Assembly: GCA_029204225.1 (NCBI GenBank)
Contig: CM055103.1
Span: 47,134,703-47,162,457 of the forward strand
Direction: 5' to 3'
DNA length: 27,755 nt
Source: Diphasiastrum complanatum
Taxonomy: Eukaryota > Streptophyta > Lycopodiopsida > Lycopodiales > Lycopodiaceae
The notes beneath the pieces are model-generated. The model searched no databases and was not told where the DNA came from. It saw nothing but the letters and a program-made list of their open reading frames with translations. Shown in pieces: positions 1-8,651 of this stretch. Position 1 is the stretch's first letter. The number at the start of each line of letters is the position of its first letter. Made by a program: the position numbers and the translations under genes.

Positions 1-240
1 AAAGATGAGCAAGAGAAAACAAATGGCACGACGACGGGGCGAGCAGGATTTGCAAGAAGTTCTCAAAAGGGCTGGAATGTAGCGGCCAATTGAGAGACTT
101 CCAATTTTGAAGAATAAGTTTTGTGGATAATAAGCACCTGGTTTTACGGAAGCGAACGAAGATCCAAGCTTTTCCAAGTGCCAAGTGGAAAGACATGACC
201 GGTGTTGCACTGGGTCCTACAATAGATTAGGGGAGGATAA
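1..240 (+). mobile_element. 3' internal end of a probable Ty3/gypsy-type LTR retrotransposon
   Basis: This stretch lies just upstream of a purine tract and an LTR-like sequence beginning TGTTAGC, so it is most simply the tail of the internal region of an LTR retrotransposon that enters from the left edge. A short basic reading frame (about 25 codons, rich in Lys, Arg and Gln) ends in a TAG near position 80. It could be the end of a polyprotein, but no RT, integrase or Gag motif is visible. The gypsy assignment is inference from the PPT style and long LTR, not from protein homology. Confidence 0.35.
229..240 (+). promoter_or_regulatory. polypurine tract, plus-strand primer of the left element
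   Basis: AGGGGAGGATAA sits directly before the TGTTAGC that opens the proposed LTR. A purine run abutting a TG dinucleotide is the usual arrangement for priming plus-strand DNA synthesis. Only one LTR of this element is in the window, so the boundary cannot be confirmed by comparison. Confidence 0.4.
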
Positions 241-612
241 TGTTAGCGGATTCCAAAAAATCCCTAAATTCCAAGCCAAGCTGAAGACACAGAATGTCTC
301 TCACCCATGACCGAGGAGGTCTCAGAAGGAGGAGAGCAGAAGAAGCTGAGAGCCGAGCATGAGAGCCGAGAAATTACTAGCTAGGATGACAATGAAATAT
401 CTATGTGAGCCTACATGGTGTATCCCAAAGAAGGAACGACCATGTAGGAGCTAGTCATATTTCCTAGGCCTTTTAAATAAAAGTAGACCCCCCTTAAATT
501 AGCTAGAGTGAGCCACCTTTTGATGGTGACCTTTAGTGGAAGGGCAAATTCCACATGTAATTTCTAGTTTGGTGGAATTGCCACTTGGGCTCCACATGGA
601 CGGCCTTCTTGC

Positions 613-621
613 TTATTTAAG
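613..621 (+). promoter_or_regulatory. TATA-like box in left LTR
   Basis: TTATTTAAG lies just before a C-rich stem-loop (CCTCACTTGTGAGG, about 627-640). Its position relative to the AATAAA at 676 fits an LTR core promoter. It is inferred from spacing only. Confidence 0.35.
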
Positions 622-675
622 AGCCCCCCTCACTTGTGAGGGAGCTTTGAATGTATTGTCAAGTTCTCTTGAGCA

Positions 676-681
676 AATAAA
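676..681 (+). terminator. poly(A) signal AATAAA in left LTR
   Basis: A canonical AATAAA lies downstream of the TATA-like box, as expected for the R region that ends retrotransposon transcripts. There is no independent support for use. Confidence 0.35.
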
Positions 682-1461
682 GAAGATCCTCCACGAGTTC
701 TTGATAATTGCTAAGCTCCTTGTTCATGGCAATGTTCTTGAGTGAAGTTTCTATGAGCATGCTTGATTTCTTTGTATTGTGGATTAACTAGGTTCTTGTT
801 TTCTTTCTTACTTAGTTGTGGATTAGGAATCATTTCTTGTTTGTGGAATAAGGTAGGAATCAGCATTCAAATAAACTAATAGGCTAGAATAGTGGTGTAG
901 ATCTTGCATACTTTCTTACAGTCCAGTTCTTGATTGTTGTTGAGCAATCTAAGCATCAAGAAATGAGTGTTTCTTGATTCTTAGATTGTTAGAATGATGT
1001 TAGGAATCTAGTTTCTTGTTCCTTGTTCCTTGTTTTAGTAGTTAATCTTGTTCTTGATTGCTTTCTGATTTAGTAGACAATGGTAGGATTGCTCCCTGTT
1101 CCAGAACGTTGATCTTCTTGAGCTATGTCTGGTTACATGACTGGTTTATGCATGTAACTGAGTATTTGATCCATGACTCGCACTTACAGGCTAGGAAATA
1201 CACGTTGCAATATGAGTAACACTTATGTTTAGTAATTGTTCTAATAAGAAGAAGAACCATAAGAACCGTAACTACAGAAGAACAAAGAAAGAACGATAAG
1301 AAGAAGTAGAAACAAAAGTCGTGTTCACAGATGCAGTCAATCTGTGAACAATTATGCAAGGTAAGATGGACATATACAAAGCCTTTTCCATGACATGAAA
1401 AACACTTGGGTGAATCCCAATGTTGTAAACAAAGAAAAATTCAACTTGAAAGTGGCTAACA

Positions 1462-1927
1462 TTAAATGTTAAGCTACCTACCTTCTATCCTTATCAATAT
1501 GCAACTTACCTACTTTTTCACATGGCTTGTAAGCCATAGGACAGCTAGGAAAATGTGCCCTCCTACTCTTCCCCTTTTTCTCTAACTAATGGATAAACAC
1601 TCTCTCATACATATACACCTCACCCTCTCACTTTACTTATCCTAGAGTCTCCCTTACACCTCTCACACTCATTTTGGACACCTTAGCCACTTCCTAAAGA
1701 CTACACATTCCTTATAAAAGGACTAACTCGTCCCTCTCCCTCATTATTCATCTCCCATTCATTATTGCTTTGACTCTTGCTCTTGCTTTTGTGTGTGTAG
1801 GTGCTTGGAAGAAAGCTTGGAGCTATGGCTTGAGGAGAATCTGTCAAATTGGACTGGAACCACTTTCACACACACTCACTTTCTCCTACCTCTCTCTTTT
1901 CAAACCATCCACAAGACTGATGGCCAT
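1462..1927. other. spacer with a promoter-like TATAAAAG
   Basis: No recognisable gene. A well-formed TATAAAAG at 1713-1720 is followed by a pyrimidine-rich leader (about 1731-1790) and overlapping 60-63-codon frames with no familiar motif. It may be the promoter of an older element or of the sequence continuing past the Copia-1 insertion at 8050. No function is assigned. Confidence 0.3.
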
Positions 1928-2025
1928 GCATGTCAAACCATTCATGACATGATGGCTTTGCATGTCACACCATCCATGACTTGATGACTTTGCATGTCAC
2001 ATCATCCATAACTTTATGGCCATGC
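1928..2025. repeat. 32-bp minisatellite, left part (interrupted by Copia-1)
   Basis: GCATGTCA recurs at 1928, 1960 and 1992, and a fourth unit begins at 2024, giving an exact 32-bp period. Units share a core of the type GCATGTCA-CC-ATCCATGAC-TGATG. The fourth unit is cut at 2025/2026 by the Copia-1 LTR and continues at 8055. Confidence 0.75.
2021..2025. repeat. target site duplication, left copy (CATGC)
   Basis: CATGC here matches CATGC at 8050-8054 on the far side of the element. Removing 2026-8054 restores a continuous ATGGCCATGCATGTCTG, which confirms the boundaries. Confidence 0.85.
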
Positions 2026-2301
2026 ACTTAGAATTTGCTTTGCACAGGAACATAGATCATGCTACACAGTAACACAGACAGAAAATCACTCTCCTCAGCA
2101 AGCTCACATAGCAACTATATTTCTCAAAATGAAATTACACTGTACATATAGTTGTTCACTCAGGCAACTCATGCATGACCCAGGTTGCCGTTGGTGGGAC
2201 GCGTGTCCCGTCGACTTGCCTCGTGGCGAGGCCAACTGATCCTTATCCACTGATAGGACCCACAGTACAGTAACACAGTGATTCTAACTTTCATTCTAAC
2301 T
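2026..2301 (-). repeat. Copia-1 3' LTR
   Basis: 276 bp, aligned without gaps to 7774-8049. The terminal inverted repeat is imperfect (AGTTAGAAT at the 5' end, ATTCTAAGT at the 3' end on the minus strand). The left edge is fixed by the CATGC duplication, the right edge by the PPT. Confidence 0.95.
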
Positions 2302-2312
2302 CTCTCCCTTAG
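2302..2312 (-). promoter_or_regulatory. Copia-1 polypurine tract
   Basis: On the minus strand TAAGGGAGAG immediately precedes the AGTTAG start of the 3' LTR, the expected position for the plus-strand primer. Confidence 0.8.
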
Positions 2313-2354
2313 AGTAGAGTCACTTTTTATACATTCATATACATAGCTTTAAAG

Positions 2355-2843
2355 TCAACAAACTTTAAGTACAGAAAGTTTTGATCTAAACTTATCAAAC
2401 TTTTCTCCAGTAAGTGGCTTAGTGAAAATATCAGCTAGTTGTTCTTCCGTGCTACAATGAACAACATGAATTTCACAACTCAGCAGCCTCTCACGTATGA
2501 AGTGATATTGAATCTCAATGTGTTTAGTTCTCGCATAGAACACTGGATTCTTTGCTAGCTGAATGCCACTCTGACTGTCGCTATGTAAAGTCGTGGGATT
2601 TTTTTGCTTCATGCCAATTTCTTCCAAGATTTGTCTCAACCATATAGCTTCTTGTGCAACACTACACATTGCCTTATACTCTGCTTCTGTGGTGGAAAGA
2701 GCAATTGTACTTTGCTTCTTACTAGACCAGGAAAAGCAATTATCACAAAATTGAAATATATATCCTGTGGTGGATCTATGATCATCATAGTCACCTCCCC
2801 AATCCGCATCCACATAGCCACAACAACTTAGGTAAACCATCAT
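2355..2843 (-). pseudogene. Copia-1 RNase H domain
   Basis: This is the C-terminal ribonuclease H of the copia polyprotein, which degrades the RNA of the RNA-DNA hybrid. Visible family motifs in order are GYVDADWGGDYDDHRSTTGY, SSKKQSTIALSTTEAEY, LHSDSQSGIQLAKNPVF, the KHIEIQYHFIRE box, and the terminal DIFTKPLTGEKFDKFRSKL. The acidic residues of the active site (D in DADW, E in TEAEY, D in HSDSQS) are present. It is out of frame with the preceding RT segment: a small indel near 2830 separates them. Translation ends at 2355, about 45 nt before the PPT. Confidence 0.92.
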
Positions 2844-4893
2844 GCTTCCTATAAATCAAGCCATACTCTGACGTGCCTTTCACATAACGCAAAATGCGTT
2901 TAGCTGCTTTCCAATGCGTTTCCGTAGGTGCTGCCATAAACTGACTTACAATGCCAACAACATAGCATATATCTGGTCTAGTTGTGGTAAGGTAAATCAA
3001 GCTCCCTACTAACTGTCTATATAGCGTAGCATCAAATGACTGTGATTCATCAAGCTTATAAAGCCTTTTACCTGGTTCAATAGGAGTGTTTACTGGTTTG
3101 CAATCCTGCAACCTAAACTTGTGTAGTAACTCTTTGTCATACTTCACCTGTGTTAAATCCACTTCATGTCCTTTTTGCCACACTTCTACTCCAAGGCAGT
3201 AATGCATCAGACTGAGATCCGTCATCTCAAATTGTTCCATGAGGTCTTTCTTGATCATGTCTATCATCTCTTGATTATTTCCCGTAATAATCAAGTCATC
3301 AACATAAAGAGCAATCAAAGCAACCATACCATCAAAGCATAAGACATATAGATTTGGATCAGAATGTGTTCTCACCATCTCCTTTGAACAAAAGTAGGCA
3401 TCAATCCTGCTATACCACGCACGTGGTGCTTGTTTAAGACCATAAAGCGCTTTTTTCAAGCGACATACTTTATTTTCCTGTCCTTTCGTTACAAAGCCTT
3501 CAGGTTGATCCATGAACGCTTCTTCTTCTAACTCACCATTTAGAAAAGCAGATTTCACATCCATCTGATGCAAAGGCCAACCAAAATGTGAAGCTAAAGC
3601 AATAAGTAGACATAGAGTATTCCACTTACACACCGGTGCAAAGCTCTCCTCATAGTCAATGCCTTTAGTTTGTGCGTACCCTTTGATTACCAATCTTGCT
3701 TTGTGCTTTGCTATGCTTCCATCTGCATGGTACTTAGTTCTGTATACCCATTTACAACCAATGGGTTTCTTGCCAACTGGTGGTTCTACTAAGTCCCATG
3801 TGCTATGCTTAGCAATTGACTCCATCTCCTCTCCCATGGCCTTGATCCAAATGTCATCATCCTTCGCTTCACCATAAGTCGAAGGTTCTTTGCTTTGAAT
3901 AATGCTGGATAACAGAGCATAATTTGTTTCATACCTTTCAGGTAGTATCTTCTCTCTTGTTGATCTTCGTAGCTCTCCCTGGTTAGATGATCCTGGAAAG
4001 TCATCTATATCACGGCTCTCCATCAATCTCTCAAACCACTTAGGGAGCTTTCTGTCAGGTGATCGGCTTCTTGGTGAAAATGTATCCCACGGTACATCCT
4101 TCTCCTTGCGTTTGTCACCTGCAATTTCAATCCTTCTTGTACCAAAAGGTTTGTCCCTACCTCTCCAACATGTTTCTTGAGGTTGAGTAGTAGTATCTTG
4201 AGATGTATCCTCATGTTCATCACTCGGAAGGTCAATAAATGGATCATCATCAGGCAGTATCCTCACTATACCATTTTTCCTACTAGATGTGTCTATCTTC
4301 TCAGCATCTTCGTCTTCATACATCTTGGATTCATCAAAGATAACATCTCGGCTTATATGGATTTTGTTTTCGACTGGATCAAAACATCTATAGCCCTTCA
4401 CGCGATCATCATATCCTAGGAATATGCACTTGATAGCTTTTACATCAAGTTTACGTCTTTCTTCCTTAGGAATATGTACAAAGGCCTTACATCCAAAGAT
4501 TTGCAAGTGGTTCACCTTTGGCTTCTTCTGAGTGAATGCTTCCTCAGGTGTTATCTTTGGTATGGCAATAGTAGGACTTCTATTTTGAAGATAGATTGCC
4601 GTGCTACATGCTTCTGACCAAAAATCTTTTGGTAATTTGATCTCAACTAGCATAGATCTGGCACTTTCCACAATCGTACGATTTTTGCGCTCAGCTACAC
4701 CATTGAGAGCAGGAGTATGAGCTTGCGTAAATTGTCTTTTAATCCCACATTGATCACAAAGATCATTGAAGTCATTAGACTTATACTCACCTCCACTATC
4801 TGATCTTAGGACTTTGATCTTCTCACCTGTCTGATTTTCGACCAAGTTTTTGAAGTTCTTGAAGTTCTCAAAAGCATCGTGACATATCATCAA
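2791..4893 (-). pseudogene. Copia-1 integrase core/C-terminus plus reverse transcriptase
   Basis: A clean 700-codon frame. Residues 1-70 hold the last two integrase catalytic residues, Asp32 (LRSDSGGEY) and Glu68 (NGVAERKN), separated by exactly 35 residues (D-35-E). Residues about 130-190 are the integrase C-terminal segment (IFGCKAFVHIP, FLGYDDRVKGYR, SRDVIFDE). Residues about 365-610 are the RT: KWVYRTKYHADGS, QMDVKSAFLNGE (Asp445), KALYGLKQAPRAWY, and the YVDD box at 530-533 with both aspartates. The last residues pass out of frame before RNase H. Just upstream, about 15 residues of the integrase core between MSR and FENFK are missing. RT itself looks catalytically complete, unlike the damaged gag-protease region of the same element. 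Confidence 0.95.
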
Positions 4894-5294
4894 TAAAGGT
4901 CATGAAATAGAAGGCTTTTCCTAAGGACATGGTCCTCATAGGCCCACGTAAATCTGTGTGGATTAAATCCAGGATGTTCTTTGCACTTGCAACACCCCCC
5001 TTTATTGAACTTCTCTCGATGCTGCTTCCCATATATACAAGATTCGCACATCGATTTCAAGTGATCTTTTATGGTAGGCCGTCCTGTTACCATCTCCAAT
5101 TTTCTCATCAAACTGAGGCTTCCCAAGTTCAAGTGACCAAGCCTCTTGTGCCACAACTCAGTTTGCGAAGGAATGGCTGATACAAGTCCTTGTTGCCCCT
5201 TTATTGTAGCATTCAACCTGTACAATTTTGTATTGGGCTCTCTTACTCCATTTGCAATAACTTTGAACTTTGGTTCGCATCCTTTACAAAGCAA
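4890..5294 (-). pseudogene. Copia-1 pre-integrase zinc finger and integrase N-terminus
   Basis: The frame contains the HHCC zinc-binding region of copia integrase: LWHKRLGHLNLGSL with the paired His and CESCIYGKQHRE with the paired Cys. After the KFNKGG stretch the listed frame leaves the family sequence. In another frame the expected IHTDLRGP (first catalytic Asp) and YFMTFIDDMSR follow, so there is an indel near 4975. A second indel near 5290 separates this piece from the protease. Binding to LTR ends is the family role; this copy is broken. Confidence 0.88.
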
Positions 5295-5742
5295 CGATCA
5301 TGGGCGAATTCTACTTTCAACATTTGATCAGTAATGACTCCAACAGAAAGTAGATTTTTCTTCAAACCTGGTACATAAAGTACCTCCCTGATCATCCTGC
5401 TTTTGCCATCAAGCAGTTGGATTGAAACTGTGCCTATCCCCTTGATCATGCACACTTCACCATTTGCTTGTGAAACAGATGTTCCATTATCCAACGCCTT
5501 CAAACTACTGAACCAGTTCTTGTTTCTAGTCATGTGTCTTGTGGCTCTTGAGTCAATATACCATGCTTGATCATCTTGATTAGATGACAATGCAGATATG
5601 AAGATGCTAGAGTCTTCAATCTCACCTTCATCAACAAGGTTACCTGCTTGTTTTGGTTTCCCCTTGCCTTGTTCCGCCAGGAATTTGCGACATTCACTCT
5701 TCCAGTGGCCCTTTTTACCACAATGGAATCACTTGCCTTTCT
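5243..5742 (-). pseudogene. Copia-1 Gag zinc knuckle and aspartic protease, active site altered
   Basis: At 5690-5731 a CCHC nucleic-acid knuckle is visible as (C)-x2-C-GKKG-H-x4-C, but the first Cys codon is TGA, a stop. The same frame then runs through the protease: WYIDSRATRHMT near 5530-5560, followed by SVSQANGE, GIGTVSIQLL and LYVPGLKKNLLSVG. The copia protease signature is DSGAT. Here Gly is Arg (GGA to AGA, a single transition), replacing the invariant Asp-Ser-Gly glycine. The protease would therefore be expected to be dead even if the stops were absent. Polyprotein cleavage is the family role. A frameshift near 5290 ends the piece. Confidence 0.88.
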
Positions 5743-6461
5743 TCTTACTTTTGCTGGAAGATCCCTCGTCCTCTTGAGACTTGGCAAATTGCTACTTAGT
5801 CTTCTTCTTGCCCTTGCCCTTGCCTTGTTTTTTGGAGTGTCGCAAGTGCCTGATCATCAGTATTTTGACGTCTAGCTTTCACCATTTCTTGTCGTTGCTC
5901 TTCCTGCATCAAGATTCATGTGAGTTCGTCAAAGATTGGCAATCTTTCTCTTGATGCTATTCCACTCACAAACATCTGATAGGGTTATGCAATGCTGCAT
6001 AATGCATTATGCACTAGCTCCACATCACGTATGCGCTCTCCAATAGAATGCAGTTCATCTCTCGTTGTCTTGATTCTGGTCATGTACGTCTGAATGTGCT
6101 CTCCTTGCTCCATGCGGGCACTATTCAACTTTGACTTCAGAAACATAATTCTTGACGGATTTGACGTCTTGAACTGCTCCTTTAGCACATCCCATGCCTG
6201 TCTAGGTGTAATAGCATCACAAATGTGGGTAATGATGTGATCCTTCACTGACGAGTTAATGAAGGTCAAAGCTTTCCTCATCTTTTTGTCGAACACTTTG
6301 ATGTCTGCTTCATTTGGCGGCCTTCTCTCATCACCTATGACGACTTCCCACACATCTTTCTCCATCAGTATGTTTTTCATTTTGAATTTCCACACTGCAT
6401 AGTTGGAAATCCCGTCCAATTTGCTACTTTCACTCAAAATGGACTCTCCCATGTTTGCCAT
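5743..6461 (-). pseudogene. Copia-1 Gag (UBN2/retrotran_gag type)
   Basis: Gag forms the virus-like particle. The start at 6461 gives MANMGESILSESSKLDGISN and then NYAVWKFKMKNILMEKDVWE, the conserved N-terminal gag motif of plant copia elements. It continues through FINSSVKDHI, QAWDVLKEQF and MEQGEHIQTYMTRI. The frame stops at TAA 5985-5987 and again at TGA 5916-5918. The family sequence clearly continues beyond both (PYQMFVSGIASRERLP, EEQRQEMVKARRQN). An indel near 5805 shifts the frame and a TAG at 5792-5794 follows. An 18-bp perfect palindrome, TGCATAATGCATTATGCA, lies at 5996-6013, next to the first stop. Confidence 0.9.
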
Positions 6462-7760
6462 TACAAAACTGCTTGAAACTTCTGCCTTTGGCTAAGAATA
6501 GTATGTCGAGGCCAACAGTGATATCAGAAGTTGAAAATAATGACCTACACTTTTTTTTCTTACCAGGCCACTCGCCGCTTTTCCAACAATTTGAAAGCCA
6601 AATCGGCGTCGCCTTCCGAAATGCACTCAGTCGTCAACTCCCAACAACATGCCCAGTGGAATGGTGAAACTACTTCTGGCGTACTCCGAACACTTTCTCC
6701 ACTGCACCCACTATGTTTTGTTGTACTGTACTTGCAGGTACAGTCCGAGTGCCCTTCGTTTGGAGGTTATAGCCTTTTGTTTGGGTCAAAATTGGCAAAG
6801 GACCCAAAAATAGGGACTTTTCTAGCTTTTGAACTGTTTCTTCACTTTGAAGAAACTTCACTCTTCACTTGTGAAGGGACCCAGCTCAACTTTCAGTATG
6901 GAAAATTTTTAATGAAGTTGAAGGCCAGAATGCACTTCAATTCTTCAGGGCCCTATTCAAAGCTCATCCAATGGTTGAACCAAATCTTGTGGTTCAAATT
7001 TCTCTCCCATCACAGATTCTGGACCATTGATTCATTTGACACCTCATCTAAAGGTTCAAAGTATCTGGGCATCGAACCAAACTCCTGCAGAGGCTATGAT
7101 CTTCGGTACACTGAGTTCTTCATTGCGTTGGGCGCGCGAACTGCCCGCGACTTCCCTGCCTACGGTCGCACCTCCCTTCTCTGAAACCTATCAGATCAAG
7201 CTCTCTTGTGGATCGTTTTGAGCACGATCTGAGGCCTAGAGCAGGGTCGCCCTACTGAATCCATGACTGTAGAGTGTTCAGTCAGGAAATTCCGTGGAGA
7301 AACGGTGATTTTAGCTCAACTTGACAAAGTGGCTTTTTCACCTTTTTACCGCAAATCTGCTAGGTTAACTTTCTGGAGACAAATCTCTAACATAAACCTC
7401 AGAATCTCTCCATGGTTGATTGACAGTGTGATTAGCTTCCTTCTTGTCCTTACGACATCCAAAACGGTGCACAAACAGCAAAGAAATCACCAGTTATGTA
7501 TAAAAACCGTAACCCCAAGTCCGGTTTCAATTTTCAGCTGGCTTCAAAATTGTCAATTTTTCACCAAATTTTTCCCTGTCTGATGCTATGCACAGGCTAA
7601 TAATGCCTCTGCTGAGCTTATAAAGCCTCTATAAATTAGAAACCGTGCACCAGGGCTTCTCTTTCCGTCTTCAACCCGCCGTAAAACCCTGAACTCTCAG
7701 AAGACAGTTCTCCTGAAGCTCTCTTCAACGGCGACACTGTACTGTGTATACTCCCTGTAC
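6462..7760 (-). other. Copia-1 long untranslated leader
   Basis: About 1.3 kb separates the PBS from the Gag start. It holds no copia domain on the coding strand and several upstream ATGs. Three compact inverted repeats are visible: 6725-6744 (ACTGTAC/GTACAGT, 6-nt loop), 6836-6856 (GTTTCTTC/GAAGAAAC, 5-nt loop) and 6863-6876 (CTTCAC/GTGAAG). Long structured leaders that may serve packaging or translation are known in some plant copia elements such as BARE-1. That role here is inference. A 217-codon antisense frame (6531-7184) resembles nothing and is treated as chance. Confidence 0.7.
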
Positions 7761-7773
7761 GACTCTGATACCA
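7761..7773 (-). promoter_or_regulatory. Copia-1 primer binding site (tRNA-iMet type)
   Basis: On the minus strand TGGTATCAGAGTC directly follows the 5' LTR. The first 11 nt match the TGGTATCAGAG common to plant copia elements primed by initiator methionine tRNA; position 12 departs. Confidence 0.92.
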
Positions 7774-8049
7774 TCTTAAAATTTGCTTTGCATAGGAACA
7801 CAGATCATGCTACACAGTAACAAAGATAGAAAATCACTCTCCTCAGCAAGCTCACATAGCAACTGTATTTCTCAAAATGAAATTACACTGTACATATAGC
7901 TGTTCACTCAGGCAACCCATGCATGACCCAGGTTGCCGTTGGCAGGACGCGTGTCTTGTCGACTTGCCTCGTGGCGAGGCCAACTGATCCTTATCCACTG
8001 ATAGGACCCACAGTACAGTAACACAGTGATTCTAACTTTAATTCTAACT
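7774..8049 (-). repeat. Copia-1 5' LTR
   Basis: 276 bp, 262 identical to 2026-2301. Most differences are C/T or G/A, the pattern expected of methylated-cytosine decay. The outer edge is fixed by CATGC at 8050-8054, the inner edge by the PBS. Confidence 0.95.
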
Positions 8050-8054
8050 CATGC
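8050..8054. repeat. target site duplication, right copy (CATGC)
   Basis: This is the second copy of the 5-bp duplication flanking Copia-1. Five base pairs is the usual copia integration stagger. Confidence 0.85.
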
Positions 8055-8225
8055 ATGTCTGATTTAGGAGTTGCATGTCTGATTTAGAAGTTGCATGTCT
8101 GATTAGAAGTTGCAAGTCTGATTTAGAAGTTGCATGTCCGATTTAGGAGTTGCATGTCTGACTTGGGAACTTGCATGTATGAAATTGAAGCTTGCATGTA
8201 TGAAATCGAAGCTTGCATGTCAAAT
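8053..8225. repeat. 20-21-bp GCATGTCTGATTTAGAAGTT minisatellite
   Basis: GCATGT/GCAAGT recurs at 8053, 8073, 8093, 8112, 8132, 8152, 8173, 8194 and 8215. The period is 20 bp in the first part (one 19-bp unit) and 21 bp in the last part, where the unit changes to a GCATGTATGAAATTGAAGCTT type. With 1928-2025 it forms one array that Copia-1 interrupts. There are no spacers and no coding frame. Confidence 0.85.
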
Positions 8226-8651
8226 TGGATTCATGCATGCCATGCCTACTGATGTCAAATGCCTATGCATGCTCTTTTCTTGATTAGTAAGTCCTTGCAT
8301 GTCATAAGGAACCACTTTTCTTGGTATAAGATTCTTTAAGATCCAAAATCTGTAACTTTTATTTCGATGTAAAGATCTAAGAAATCATATTCCCAAAACC
8401 ACTATATATGTAATTGGCCTTGGGCCAATTGATCTTGCATAATTTCAAAAGAAAAATCCTTTGAGGGGGGGGGGGGGGGGGGGGTCCCCATCTTGACCCC
8501 TCAGCAAGTCTCTTGAATGAATGATTTTGTGGCTGAATGTTAAAGTTCTAAGTTTTTGAGTTCTTTTTCAAGTTCTATTCAACAGTGTTATGTTGATTTG
8601 TTCTTTTTAAGTCACACTTTTTAAAGTCAGGACTTTAGAATTAGTAGACCC
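8226..8651. other. spacer with hairpin and G-tract
   Basis: No gene seen. It contains a perfect 8-bp stem with a 3-nt loop at 8412-8430 (AATTGGCC-TTG-GGCCAATT), a 20-G homopolymer at 8465-8484, and T-rich sequence up to the abrupt end of Copia-2 coding similarity near 8652. Confidence 0.5.
8465..8484. repeat. G20 homopolymer
   Basis: Twenty consecutive G, followed by TCCCC. It may form G-quadruplex structure and is also a place where assembly length errors are likely. Confidence 0.9.

Larger units (their letters stand above)
241..1461 (+). repeat. probable 3' LTR (left element)
   Basis: The proposed LTR starts TGTTAGC at 241 and ends GCTAACA at 1455-1461, a perfect 7-bp terminal inverted repeat with the usual TG...CA ends. 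A TATA-like box at 613-621 is followed about 55 nt later by AATAAA at 676-681, the spacing expected for a U3-R boundary and a polyadenylation signal. The remainder (about 760-1120) is rich in TTCTTG-type motifs and has no convincing ORF; a 69-codon frame at 536-745 spans the TATA and poly(A) signals and is treated as chance. The left end is better supported than the right: the 1.2-kb length depends only on the inverted repeat. Confidence 0.4.
2026..8049 (-). mobile_element. Copia-1: full-length Ty1/copia retrotransposon, inactivated
   Basis: A 6,024-bp element read on the minus strand: 5' LTR (7774-8049), tRNA-iMet-type PBS, leader of about 1.3 kb, Gag, protease, integrase, RT, RNase H, PPT and 3' LTR (2026-2301). 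The order integrase before RT is diagnostic of Ty1/copia. LTRs are 276 bp each and differ at 14 sites (11 transitions, 3 transversions; 5.1%). Both LTRs open AGTTAG rather than the usual TG. The coding region carries stop codons at 5985-5987, 5916-5918, 5792-5794 and 5729-5731, frameshifts near 5805, 5290, 4975 and 2830, and a deletion near 4890, so this copy cannot make a complete polyprotein. Confidence 0.97.

Noticed and set aside
2026-2301. solo LTR
   Set aside because: A matching LTR at 7774-8049 with PBS, PPT and shared target duplication shows a full element.
3659-5334. several 60-85-codon plus-strand frames
   Set aside because: They are shadows opposite the Copia-1 pol coding sequence.
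6531-7184. 217-codon plus-strand open frame
   Set aside because: It lies antisense in the Copia-1 leader, has no recognisable domain and irregular composition; it is best explained as chance.
8053-8225. regular short repeats that could suggest a CRISPR array
   Set aside because: The units are directly adjacent with no unique spacers, and the context is eukaryotic; it is a minisatellite.
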